DNA from: Diospyros lotus
Taxonomy: Eukaryota > Streptophyta > Magnoliopsida > Ericales > Ebenaceae
Direction of reading: 5' to 3'
DNA: 64,000 bases
NCBI RefSeq assembly: GCF_014633365.1
Contig: NC_068344.1
Location: forward strand, 5,779,327-5,843,326
The notes beneath the pieces are model-generated. The model made no database searches. It saw nothing but the letters and a program-made list of their open reading frames with translations, and was not told where the DNA came from. Positions 1-10,859 of the stretch are shown in pieces. A program made the position numbers and the translations under genes. The stretch's first letter is position 1. Each line of letters starts with the position of its first letter.

Positions 1-3
1 AAT

Positions 4-540
4 TGTTGTTGTCAAAATACAACATTGAGATTTATAGTACGAGAATACTGCAGCCGAGGTGGAGCGAGGCGAACAACTAGCAGGCGTTTGCTCATGGAAA
101 TATGTGGCGGGTGAGAATATAGTAAGGGAATGCTGCAGCCGAGGTGGAGCGAGGCAAACAACTAGTAGGTGTCTGCTCATGGAAATATATGGCGGGTGGC
201 TCCGGTCTTCGATTACCTGATAGGAGTCTCGAATAAGCTCTCGGGTGCATTTCCAATAGAGGATTAATCCATTCAGGAATATCTTTTAGTGTGTTAGGGA
301 GTAACTGCACTCACAAAAATAAGTTAGAAGGCCGGGGATTCCTCACCTCACGTGTGCCCTTCGATGCTTAAGATAGTATGTGAAAGAAAATAGTTATCCG
401 GGGGTACTAGTAGAGATTCTATCAAGTGCGCAGTAAATAAAGGATGTAATTTAATGAATATAAAAAATGTACTCATTTCTAACTAGAAATGAGTTATTTA
501 TAGTATTTTTACTAGATGTCAAGGATGAACATGCATGCGT
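4..540 (-). repeat. LTR-like repeat at window edge with an internal duplication
   Basis: The left edge (TGTTGTTGTCAAAATACAAC from position 4) matches 52334 onward, which lies beside a Ty3/gypsy gag fragment, so this is probably the same LTR family. Within it, a unit of about 66 bp beginning CTGCAGCCGAGGTGGAGCG occurs at 49-114 and again at 132-197 with few changes. Sequence near 480-540 (ATGAGTTATTTATAG, then AGATGTCAAGG) also resembles 55380 onward. The right boundary is not clear, and the orientation is inferred from the 52334 copy. No gene is visible. Confidence 0.4.
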
Positions 541-2097
541 TGGGGATAAGGACTACGGTCTTTAGTGAAATTTAGATGGACTTAAGAGGAATCCCCCCCT
601 TCCCACAAAGGACTAAGTGGCCTAAGGAATCCTCTGGAAGAATGTGGGCATTGCGGCGAGTTGCTAGAGCATGTTCTTGGGCTCTAGGTGGCCACCTGGG
701 CAACATTTTGGGTTGTCAAAGGATGCCTTCAGGTGTTGTTTATTATTCTAAATTTAGCCTGATGTTTTCGAGAGGGGTTAAGCTCAAGTAAAGATTGCAG
801 GATGTTATATAACACATGAAGCTTCCACATGCAACCTAATTGAAAATATGAGAGCCTAGGGGCACCCACGCAGCTTAGCTAAGAAGGCCCATATGGGATT
901 ACATGCATGTAGGTTGCAATGTGCGAGAGATGGAGGTGATTGGGAGTGTTTGGTAATTTCTGAGGTCTAAATGTAATTCTGAAAATTGAGAGTTGGATTA
1001 GTATAAGATTAATATTTGGGCATAAATAAATAAGGAGGCTTGCAGATGGAGTGGTCACGCAAATAAGAGTAAGCAGTTGGTCACAGGTTCAAGTCAAGAG
1101 CGCGACCATTTTGGGGGCCCCACATGGCATCCTGAAGCGGGACTGGAGGCTTCACAACGCGTTACCACATGGTAACTCGGGAAGAAAAAATCGTTACGTG
1201 GCAATCCGGGAAGAAATAGGTGCCTAACAAGGGAGACGGCTTAGAAAAGATTATGGGAAGGAGCTAGCCTGGGAATAAGCTAAGTCCTGGAAAAACATGA
1301 GTCCAAGGAGAAGCTATATCCAAGAACAAGCTACTCGAGAAGGATGAGAGTCCAAGGAGAAGTTCTCTCAAAGAATAAGTTGCTCGGGAAGGAGGAGAGT
1401 TCGAGAAGAGGCTCTCTCAAGGAATAAGCTGCCCGAGAAAGATGAGAGTCCGGGGAGAGGTTACCCGGGAAGAAATAAGACTCTTCTGGGAATAAAGACA
1501 AACTGCTCGGGAAAAAAATCTCAACTTCTGGAAACATTGGCTTCGTCTTTTCTCCTTTCTCCCCTATCAAAAAAAGTCCCATTACTGTTCACATTACTAT
1601 GCTATTTATAGTTTGAATGGCCACTTTTTCTCTTAAATAATTTTACCCTCAAAATCATGATTATTAATATTATTAACATTATTAATTATTTCCTTACTAT
1701 TTATTTATAATTTATTCTTGAAAAAAATATACCCACTTGTATTTATTAATTAAAAATATTATCAAGTGGACGTTTAACAAATATATGGCACAATAATAGC
1801 CCCATACTCTTTGCTTTGACTTTTAAGTCAAATCAAAGGGTATGTCATTCTCGCACATCCACCTAACTTGATGGACAAACCCATTTTTTGAGGATTCATG
1901 GCGTCGCACTAACAAAAAGGTTTGAGATCCCCCTTACTCAATTTTCAATGTTTCGGGCTTACAATGAAAGATTCGAAGGTACAACTTGAGGTCCCAAAAA
2001 TAAAGAACGATTGTTTCAAAGAATAATGCCAGCGTGCCTTTGGGGTGCAAGAAAGGAGCTTGGGGAAGTATAAACCTTATTTGCGGTGTAGCATAAG
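541..2097. other. Retroelement debris with a degenerate minisatellite, no gene
   Basis: No convincing open reading frame is present. From about 1250 to 1500 an imperfect unit of 50-60 bp recurs, with phrases such as AAGCTGCCCGAGAAAGATG and GAGAGTCCAAGGAGAAG. This style of tandem array also occurs at 51560-52140 beside a gag fragment, so leader or LTR sequence of a Ty3/gypsy element is a reasonable guess. The stretch 1600-2090 is AT-rich and shows nothing recognisable. Confidence 0.35.
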
Positions 2098-3615
2098 TGT
2101 TAAGAAATTTGTATTTTAATTTATGGAGAAAAATATTTTTAAAAAATATATTTTCATAAATTTGGTTTATTGATGATTTCCAAAATATTTTTGTAGAACC
2201 CTTGTCCGGATACCCCAACCAAGCTAAAGAACCCGAGCAAGAGCCCTAGAAAGGAAATGAAACAGAAGAGAAGCCACCCTGGTCTGCCATTCATGCTCAA
2301 CTAGGATCACCTGAACACATACAAAAGAAACAAGCAACAGAAGCATAGCTCACATACTAGGCATGCATAGAAAAGGTAACTGGCCCATAGAGTTACATGG
2401 TATATATATAGAGAGAGAGAAAGAGATACAGAACAATGCCAAATACTCAAAAGATAAACAACCATGGCACGACACCACAAGATACACATCAAAATAGGAT
2501 CTGTTAGGATTTCCATGTACACCATCTATCGGAATAACTCAAGTATTGCTAGACTCACCCCCACACTTAGCTTCGCCTTTACTTGGAATAAAGAGAAGCA
2601 AGAGTGAGTCACAAGACTCAGCAAGTATATAAGAAATGAAATGTTGATAAGAGTATGGAAACTAAAGAGTAACCTGCACCTCACGTGCAACAACCATACA
2701 TCACATGTCCATGAATTACATGACAAATATAGAGAAACGTCGCATAATAAAGTATGCACATACCGATCCTTAGGACCCACATAAGACACACAACACCCAA
2801 GTATCCATCACAAACCTGTCACTGCCATGAAAGGCAACATAAGCAACTCATCGAGTAAAAGCTCCCTCGGGCTGACGCTATCGAAATCCTAAACAACACG
2901 TTAACCACGTCCATAAACCAAACCTTGGCATGGAATATCCGCCCGAAAAGCAACTACTCTCCAACCAAACGACGCTAGGAACCATGCAATGCACAAATAT
3001 AATCCAGTGGCATAATGAGAATCAACATGATACATAGCCCCCATAAAACCATGCATCAAGCTCTGCTTGCGCATATAGGAAGTCACACTCAATGCAGTGC
3101 TCGTGTCCAACTAACCTAGGTATTAAAACAACTTAGTATGCTCGTGGCCAAGCACACAAGTCACATGGATTCCCCCAAATGCATAAACCCCAAGCCCCTG
3201 CATGCATTTGGAATGATAAAGTATTGAAAATTACAAAAAAATCACATGCATTATACTCTCGGCCACAACAACATCCTTGCACTACCCCCAACGAGAACCT
3301 ACCCACGCAACAACCTAGCTTCATTATGACAACAAAACAGAAGGGGAATCGAACCCTTTAAAGCACACTAGAAAAGACCCACCAACTAAGCAAGGGTCCA
3401 ACCAAGATAGGGGACACTAGAAAGTAACAAGCCTATCTGACTAGAAAATCCTCGAATAAAACCACCCATAACTCAATACTAAGGAAATAACTGAACATTG
3501 AAGTGTTGGAGTCTCTCACAAGCTAAACATTGGATGTTATAGAATTTAAGAGGGGTAAGAGTTTGCTTGAAATGAAAAGGAAACCGAACCCTAGAAGCTT
3601 GGCCGAACCCTCTTT

Positions 3616-3712
3616 ATTCTTCCTCTTCCTCTTCTTCTTCTTCTTTTTCTTCTTCTTCTTTTTCTTCTTCTCATACTTTCTCTTCTTCTTCTTCTTCTTC
3701 TTCTTCCTGCTC
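3616..3712. repeat. TTC microsatellite
   Basis: About 97 bp of TTC/CTT repeats, broken by TTTT runs. They sit inside solo LTR 3 where the other solo LTRs also have pyrimidine-rich tracts (near 8670 and 54580). Any open frame here encodes only Phe/Leu runs and is not a gene. Confidence 0.9.
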
Positions 3713-3887
3713 TCGACCGAACACTCTGAAAATATCTCATCTTTTCTTGACGATCACTTGGTTTATATAGCAAGAGGCAGAGGAAAATAGATGTAAACAC
3801 TTGATAAGATCGGATGTAGAGTCTTCACCACTGACTAAAGGTCAATTTGAATAAGGAAATGGTCTGAGAAGTCATTTATAGAAAAGC

Positions 3888-4308
3888 TCATCCGAATATA
3901 ATAGGTGATATCTGAATATGGGAAGGCATATTCGAATATGTGGGCAACCATCTGAATACAAGAGATAATAATTCCTTAGGGTATCCAAATACCATGGCTT
4001 TCTATCCAAATATGAGACCCAAGAGTCCATAGGGGTATCAGAATATCGTAACTTCCTATCCAATTATGAGACCCAAGAATCTATTAGGGTATCCGAATAC
4101 CATGCATTGTATTTAGATACCATGCCATTTCAAAGGAAATATCCGAATAGCCCTATAGGTATTCGGATGCCTCTCTAAAACTCTAGCATATCCGAATATA
4201 ACAAGCCCTATTCGGATACCAAGGCCAAAACAAGCACACCCATTCGGATATCTCATGCTTCTATTCAAATACCAAAGCCCAAAACTAAGCATGTATTCGG
4301 GTACCATC
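3888..4308. repeat. Array of TATCCGAATA-like words
   Basis: Around 18-20 variants of TATCCGAATA or its complement TATTCGGATA occur at irregular spacing of 20-40 bp within solo LTR 3. Examples are ATCCGAATATAA at 3890, GGTATCCGAATACC near 4090 and ATTCGGATACC near 4210. The word is not in a simple tandem unit. Confidence 0.75.
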
Positions 4309-6189
4309 TTCTGGCCCTTAAATCCAAAACACAAACACCCACACGCTCATGCAAATGAGTGCCATACCATGCTAATTAAATCCTGACCTCAACAACAGGT
4401 CGTTATAATTTTTCTATAAATTATTTTAAATTGGAGAACTTCAGTCTTTCTTATATATATATATATATATATATTTCAAAATAATCAAGTATGGTTTTCT
4501 CTTAGTATATGCATAATGCTTGAGAGAAAAACTCTTTGAAAATCGGCTATGTATGAAAAAGCCTTTTGAATATATACTCATATTATTAAAATTTTTGAAG
4601 GTAAAGTATTCAAGTATTATTTTAAAGCTTCTACACTTTTTTAAATAAAAAAATAGCTTTTTGAATCAATCGAGTATTGAAGTCATTTAGTCAACTATCT
4701 CAAAAACCTACTCAAGTATGTTCTTACCAAACGCTAAGTTTCTTAAAACTATAATTGAGTATCGTATTTTGTATAATCGAGTATTACTTCTTCATCACTA
4801 GAGTAAGTTTTTAAGTTTATCGAGTATCTTTAATAGTTATGAGATCTAAAGCATATTTTCAATTGAGTAATGCTTTGTGTGTTTTTCAAATTAGTTGATT
4901 AAGTGTTTTCAACAAAATTATTTTTAATCGATTATTAAGATTTTCTACTCGAGTATATTATATAAGCTCTCTGTATTTCTAAAACTAGTCGAGTAAGGAA
5001 TATTTTTAATCAAGTATCTTTCTTGTATCAAAATTTCAAATATATTTTTCATCAATCGACTAATTTATTTCTATAATCAAGTATCTATATATGTTAGTCG
5101 AGTAAAGATTGGATGGAATCTGGCTAAGTCTTTGGTCTTAAATGTAATCGAGTATCAAATGTTTGTACTCGAGTATATGTTTTCGTTAATAGAGTAAGCT
5201 TAGTTTGGCAGTCGAGTGCTTAATGGAAAGTCTATGTAGCTTTTGAGTCAGTCGAGTAATGACTTGGTCATACTCGAGTGAGGTTTCTATATAATCGATT
5301 ACTTAATATATCCAATTGAGTATGCCTCTATATTAGTCAAGTAAGACTATGAGTTAGTCGAGTAACTAATATCTGTTTTTGAAATTTATAATCGTTACTC
5401 AAAGAACAAGAAGATGACAGTTTTGATCATTAGAGTTTTAATTCTTTAATCTATGAAGTCTAACCTTGTTCTCTTATAAAAGATTGATAAATATGATTAT
5501 GCATTATGTGCTAAATGATTTATCCGTATATTATGCATATGGTTTTTAACAAATTTGATTGTTATTAGTTAAATCAAATAAGTTGTGAATATGTGCAAGT
5601 ATCAATGCTATATTAAAGTCTCAAGTTTTTATAAAAGGCCAAGTGCTCCATAGAGCCATTGCTGTCGCAATGACTGAAAGATAGAATGGTTGTTGCTGAT
5701 CTGATGATCCTAAGCTTATGTTCGAATAACATAGAGCTAATCTAAACACAACAAGCCTAATTCTTTTCAAGCCAATTTCAAGTGCTTGAATGAGTATTCT
5801 TCATGATTCATTTTTTCTTCACTTTGAGTAATTATCTGGTGAGATTTCATGTATATGTTTCTAAATCAGATTTTATAAGAGAGTTGAGTATTTCATTCAT
5901 TCATTCTTGTAACTTTCTTTTGTTCAAAAGAATAATTGGTATCATTATATTATCATATATTTTTCTCTTGAGAAATTCTTTCACATATTTTGTAAAATCT
6001 GTAAAAGGTTATGCTTGCGCCTTGAAAGGTAATGCTTTGATTGTGGTTGAGCCAAATATGAAAAAATCTCATGTAAAGGTTACAATTGTTCTTGTAAAAG
6101 TTAGGGTTTCTACTTAACTTGTTAAAAATAGAGGTTATAGTTGAACATATAAAAACTATGTATGGGTTATATATCAGCCCTAAAAACTA

Positions 6190-6678
6190 AAATACCATAT
6201 GTTGAGCCAATTTGCTTTATTTAATTTTCAATTAAGTTTTGATGATTAACAAAAATAATATTTTGTACCTAATTATTTTCAATTAATTTATAAAATATTT
6301 TGGCATAATATATTTATTATCAAAATTAGTATTTTTGATTAAAATTATTTTTCAAGTAAATAAAAATTCATACAAATATTTTTCTTTAAAATTTGGACCA
6401 AAAATCAAAATTTTTATTGTTGCTACAATACTCTACAGTGCACTACAATATTCCGACTATTGTAATAGTAAATTCAACCATTTTGAATAGTATTTTCCAG
6501 AATTTCTATAAATACCCCCCTCAAACTCATTTTTGAGACATCCATGTGCTTCCATTGCATATCCAAAGCATCTGAAAACTTTCAAACGCTTTCAAGCAAA
6601 GCATAAGCATTCAAGCAATCCAAGACTCTCAAAATGTTATTGCACATCCACTGAAGAGCCATAAGGTGAGAGGAGAAA
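6190..6678 (+). repeat. LTR-promoter-like fragment
   Basis: AT-rich sequence contains a clear TATAAATA box at 6507-6514, followed by a C-run and a C/A-rich leader. This is the arrangement of a retrotransposon U3-R region. No coding sequence follows; another LTR-like repeat begins at 6679. Element boundaries could not be set. Confidence 0.35.
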
Positions 6679-6872
6679 TGTAAGGCCCGTTTTCGAGTAT
6701 TCTCGTTTAGCATAGTATACTCGAAAGAAGGTAATTACAGAGATGATATAGAACAAAACTGAACTCAAATAACAATTCATTTCATTTCTAGCAGCGAAAA
6801 TTTAAATAAGATTTAATTACATTTTTAATATCTCATGACTCTAGACTCGATGGCCATACAAAATAATAAAAG
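6679..6872 (-). repeat. Left piece of an interrupted LTR-like repeat
   Basis: This starts TGTAAGGCCCG at 6679. It is separated from its probable continuation (9273 onward) by solo LTR 2, whose target duplication AAAAG sits exactly at the break. The continuation carries the family phrase CCACAAGACTCAGCAAG at about 9451, so one LTR appears to have landed inside a related LTR. The far end of the outer LTR was not found. Confidence 0.45.
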
Positions 6873-9267
6873 TGTAACGGCCTGCCTCCCGGAGCCCCTA
6901 CCGCAGATAGAGGATCCGTGAGAGGGTCATTATTTAAATGATATCGAACAATGACGCATCTACAACTCACACACAATCCCTATTAAAATCATAATCTCTT
7001 TTTATTATAACATCTCATAAACATCTTTACAAAACCATTCATCTCTTGGGCCCACCTGGGCTTACATAACATACGACAATCTCAAAAAAAACGTAAACAT
7101 TAACCTTAACAGAAGTGCAACGACACCCAGGATCTAGTTTCGAGAGAGCTCTACACTTGCTATCATGACACGATGGTCTGGACCCAAATCCCGATGAATG
7201 TACTTGGAATGATGTAAAACAACATGAGTCACGAGACTCAGCAAGCTCTAAAAAGAAAGGCTGAGGGTTTAGGATATGATTCTTCCCATGATACCCCATG
7301 CAATTTATGCCAATGCAGCCACACCATGCACTTCTATATGCATAACATAAAGTTAATTGCACATAGGGAACCAGGGGCCCACATAAGTCACACATTGGCA
7401 CCCAGGTCCCACATACAAACCTGTTGTGGCCTAACATAGGCTACCATTTCATGATCCATAAAGACCCGTCTTCCTGACATGGTCGACTTCTCCTGATACT
7501 TGATACATCCTGACATGAGTCGGTACTCCCGACGCTTGGCACGGTACTCCCGTCCAGAGAAACAATAATAATAAAATCATGCAATGCAACACGTAAGAAA
7601 TGCAATGGCCGTTGTAGCATAAACGTGATGTCAAGGCCCCCATAAACCAAGTATCAGGCCCTGTTACGCCTCACATAGAAATACACACATGCAGCATGCT
7701 CTAAATGCATATGCTCACCTAGGATACCCAAATTGGCTCTTAGACCAACCGGGTCATGCAAATGCTCATACATCCCATCACACACAAAGCATGTCCCCAC
7801 GTGAATGCAACCCAATCCCCTGTAGCACACATATCATGATATGCACAAACCAAGGCGGGAATCTGGAGTACCAACTCTTCTGGCCGTCTAGCGCTTATCG
7901 TAACAACCGATGACTGGCGCCCATACATCCAGCCATCAACTGCCACGACCCACGGTCAACAGTCAGTGGCTTTGTACCCATACCTTTAGACACACTTACT
8001 GACACTATTAACTTTATATCTTCCCAGCTTAACCTTGCATAACATTTCTCCATACTCATAACTCTTCATATACATAACCTCATAACATCATGATACCATT
8101 TTCATTTCCTTCTCATTCGCAGAAAAACCATCTCAACTTACATAATAGACTTTTAACATATTTCCATAATATCATATCATTTTCTAAGAACCTATCCCCA
8201 GTAGGTTTGGCATCATTCCCAAGGAAAATGAAGCGATACAAAGCTCCGTAACGGTCAAAATGAAAGACACCAAGATAACTCTGCTTAACTTATTCCATCA
8301 ACAATAACCTCATTAATAAAATATAAATCATAAGGTGGTTGCCACACGGATTATTATTATTAAAGCGTGGAATCGAGTCGGTGAAAAAGGGTTTAGAATA
8401 CAAGAAACCTCGTAGACTTTCACGGGAAATAAATAACGCGAGGAGAGGGTTAGGAGCTTGCCTGAAAATAGCTACTTTCAGCCTCTCTTGTGCTCCCAAT
8501 GCGAATTAGAACGTTCTACATAAAATAACAAGATAGCGGCTTCAATAAATTAAATCTAATCACATAATTTGCATAATCTAACCGCGAAAAACCTATAGTT
8601 TTAATATATAACACTTTTAGTAATTTTACTCACTTACCGAAATATTTTAAATACCGAAAAATCCCAAACTTCCTTGCTTTTTCCCCTCTTCTCCTCTCTT
8701 TCAGTTGCTGCGTGTTCTTCCTCAAAATCCTCCTCGCTTGCTGTTGGCCGATCCCTTCTTTCTCCCACTCAATCTCTTAATTTCTCCACTCTAATTAGGC
8801 TTCAATCTTCACATTCTGCTTGCTGCCCAAGATTGCCTTTTATACCAAATTCAAGTGGCCTATAAGCCACAAAGAGAAACGGCCGTGGATGGGCCACGCA
8901 CACACACATACAAATATATATATATATACACCACTCAAGTGGCATTAAGGCCACAAAAGGAATTGGCTGGGAAGCAGCCACGCACACACTTACACAAACA
9001 AGTATATATATATATATTAACTAATTAGTTTAATTTAATTTAATTTGATTAACTCTTTTATTATTATTATTGTTATTATTATTTTTACTATATTCTATTT
9101 TATTATCTTCATAAATACTTCCAATTAATTTAATTAATCACCTTAATTTTCTATTTCTTCAAAATATCATAAATAAGTATTTTCTCAAAAATTTTCAAAT
9201 ATTCTAAAATATCCTCAAACACCCAAATTAATTATTTTACTTGTCTCCAAATTTTTGGGATGCTACA
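6873..9267 (-). mobile_element. Solo LTR 2 (Ty3/gypsy type), target duplication AAAAG
   Basis: A 2,395-bp unit runs from TGTAACGGCC to GGGATGCTACA, flanked by AAAAG at 6868-6872 and 9268-9272. In the minus sense it contains the family block with repeated GGGAGTACC and the phrase CTTGCTGAGTC. Both also occur in the LTRs of the element at 38361-47063. No gag or pol is attached, so it is a product of LTR-LTR recombination. It carries GT/TA microsatellites near 8900 and 9005. Confidence 0.85.
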
Positions 9268-9272
9268 AAAAG

Positions 9273-10150
9273 GCTCAAATGACAATAACATAACAAATCC
9301 TCATCACTATAATCCTCACCAAATCACTAATTAGGATCTTTGAAGTCATGACGCATCTCCGTACACCACTATCCCTGGGCTGTAGTCCTATTGGACTCAC
9401 CCCTAATAACATTCTTTCCTTCACTTGGAATGACAAAGAAGATCAAGTGAGCCACAAGACTCAGCAAGTTCGAGAAACAAAGAACAATAAATAAGATCCA
9501 AGAACGCGATGACACCAAAAAGAGTAATCAAGGACTCCACAATTATATAAAAGATTCATAATTCATGAATTTATCAATTCAACTTAATATATCATGTCAC
9601 CATGTATCACTATGCAAATATGCATAAACTTTCAACGTCATTATCAATTATCACAAGCTTGCAAGCCATCATTCAACACATGAAAGAGTGCATCATGTCA
9701 TTATCAATATCAATCTTCCCGCCTCTCAAGCCATAAATCGATGAATGCAAAATTTTATAATTTCAATAAAACCTCACAATAAATATGGAGTCAACCTGCA
9801 AGACTATGGCCACCTCGTCCCCCGTCAGGTGCTCTAAGGTACCATTTCTCCTTTCGCACAAAATAATAGGTGCGCAAAACATATATATATGTAACATGTA
9901 CATGTATGCATCATGTATGCATTTGCCAACCACACGTATTTAAATTCTTATTTTCGTGATATTCATACTTTCAACATCACTTACCCATACGGGGTATTTT
10001 TTCATCATCAGATAAATTCAACATATCTTACTTCATAATGTTACCACATTCAAGATGTAATTTATAACACAAAAATGCTTGATGTAATTTATAATACAGG
10101 AATAATTTTTGAGAGATACTATTTAATATTTAATCTCGATTCACTAGCTG
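9273..10150 (-). repeat. Right piece of the LTR-like repeat interrupted by solo LTR 2
   Basis: This continues from 6872 after removal of the insertion. The block around 9430-9470 (GAATGACAAAGAAGATCAAG, then the ACTCAGCAAG phrase) has the same order as in the three solo LTRs. The stretch 10150-10680 beyond it is AT-rich, with no gene or repeat that I recognise. Confidence 0.4.
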
Positions 10151-10714
10151 AGGAGTATTATAAATTTAATAACTACTTTTTCCATCATATGATTGTTTTG
10201 ATTTCATTTAACCAGTGACAATATGCATTTACTTGCATTTGTGCTCATAGCTCAAATTCATGATTAGTCCCCATTCAATCAGAATGACCACACCACGCGA
10301 AATTACTGGTCCAAATAAATCTAAGATTTTTCTAAGGCGAAGGACTAACTAGAACATATTTTGTAAATGTCTTCATTTTGAAAAAGTAAGTCCCTGTATT
10401 TTGATAATTAACATTCATTGTTGTAAGAATGATTTTTAATGAATTTTTCAAAAAATAGAAGCTATATATTTCGATGGTGGTAAAATCGCAAATTCTTGAG
10501 TTTGTACTAAAGCCAAAATTTTATTTTATTTTTTTGTTATGGATTTTAATTTTTTTGATATTTTTATTAAATCCAAATAGGGGGTACTTTCTTATTTACA
10601 TTTATGTATTAAAGTAAATAAAAGGTAAAATATAAATTAAAGAAAATGCAAACATTTACTTAAGTTAAAGGAATGCAAATGGATGGGATAGGAGCAAAGA
10701 GTTCGCAATCAAAG

Positions 10715-10850
10715 GCTTATGTGAAGAGCTCGGGACGAGCTTGAGGTCATGAGTTTGCAGTTTATAGAGAGAGAGCTCGAGAGAGCTCACGGAAAGGACA
10801 AGTAGAAAGAGCTTGTAGAAAAGACAAGCGGAAAGAGCTCGTGACCAAGG
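10715..10850. repeat. Short GAGCTC-rich degenerate tandem repeat
   Basis: A unit of about 20 bp resembling AAAGAGCTCGTGGAAAGGAC recurs 5-6 times. A related phrase (GGAAGAGCTCGCTAG) reappears at about 12888. The 2 kb between may therefore be an insertion into this sequence. Confidence 0.5.
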
Positions 10851-10859
10851 TGATTAGTG

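Larger units (their letters stand above)
2192..4407 (-). mobile_element. Solo LTR 3 (Ty3/gypsy type), target duplication ATTTT
   Basis: A 2.2-kb unit begins TGTAGAACCC and ends in CGTTATA (a decayed TACA). It is flanked by ATTTT at 2187-2191 and 4408-4412. It shares the phrase GAGTCACAAGACTCAGCAAG, or close variants, with the LTRs at 6873-9267 and 52940-55322 and, inverted, with the LTRs of the complete element at 38361-47063. That fixes it as a minus-oriented member of the same broad family. No internal domain is attached. The interior holds a TTC microsatellite (3616-3712) and an array of TATCCGAATA-like words (3888-4308). The duplication is low-complexity, so the ends are less certain than for the other two solo LTRs. 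Confidence 0.65.
2098..6180 (+). repeat. TCGAGTA-word repeat, copy 1 (LTR-like, interrupted)
   Basis: This starts with TGTTAAGAAATTTG at 2098 and is split by a solo LTR at 2192-4407. The right part (4408-6180) matches, in inverse orientation, the repeat at 22985-26367 and a fragment at 47698-48025. From about 4480 to 5400 it carries some 25 variants of a 7-bp word close to TCGAGTA, in both orientations and roughly 30 bp apart. The right part also matches the other copy around 5640-6120. A TG start and large size suggest an LTR, but no coding region or primer site is attached, so the class is unresolved. The right boundary is approximate. Confidence 0.55.

Noticed and set aside
1030..1110. tRNA-like stretch with GGTTCAAGTC near 1084
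   Set aside because: Only a B-box-like sequence is present; there is no paired acceptor stem, no fitting A box at normal distance, and no repeat partner in the window.
3530..3800. Open frames over the TTC tract
   Set aside because: They encode Phe or Arg/Lys homopolymer runs from a microsatellite inside a solo LTR.
7039..7437. 132-codon frame on the minus strand
   Set aside because: It lies inside solo LTR 2, and the equivalent regions in related LTRs do not keep the frame.
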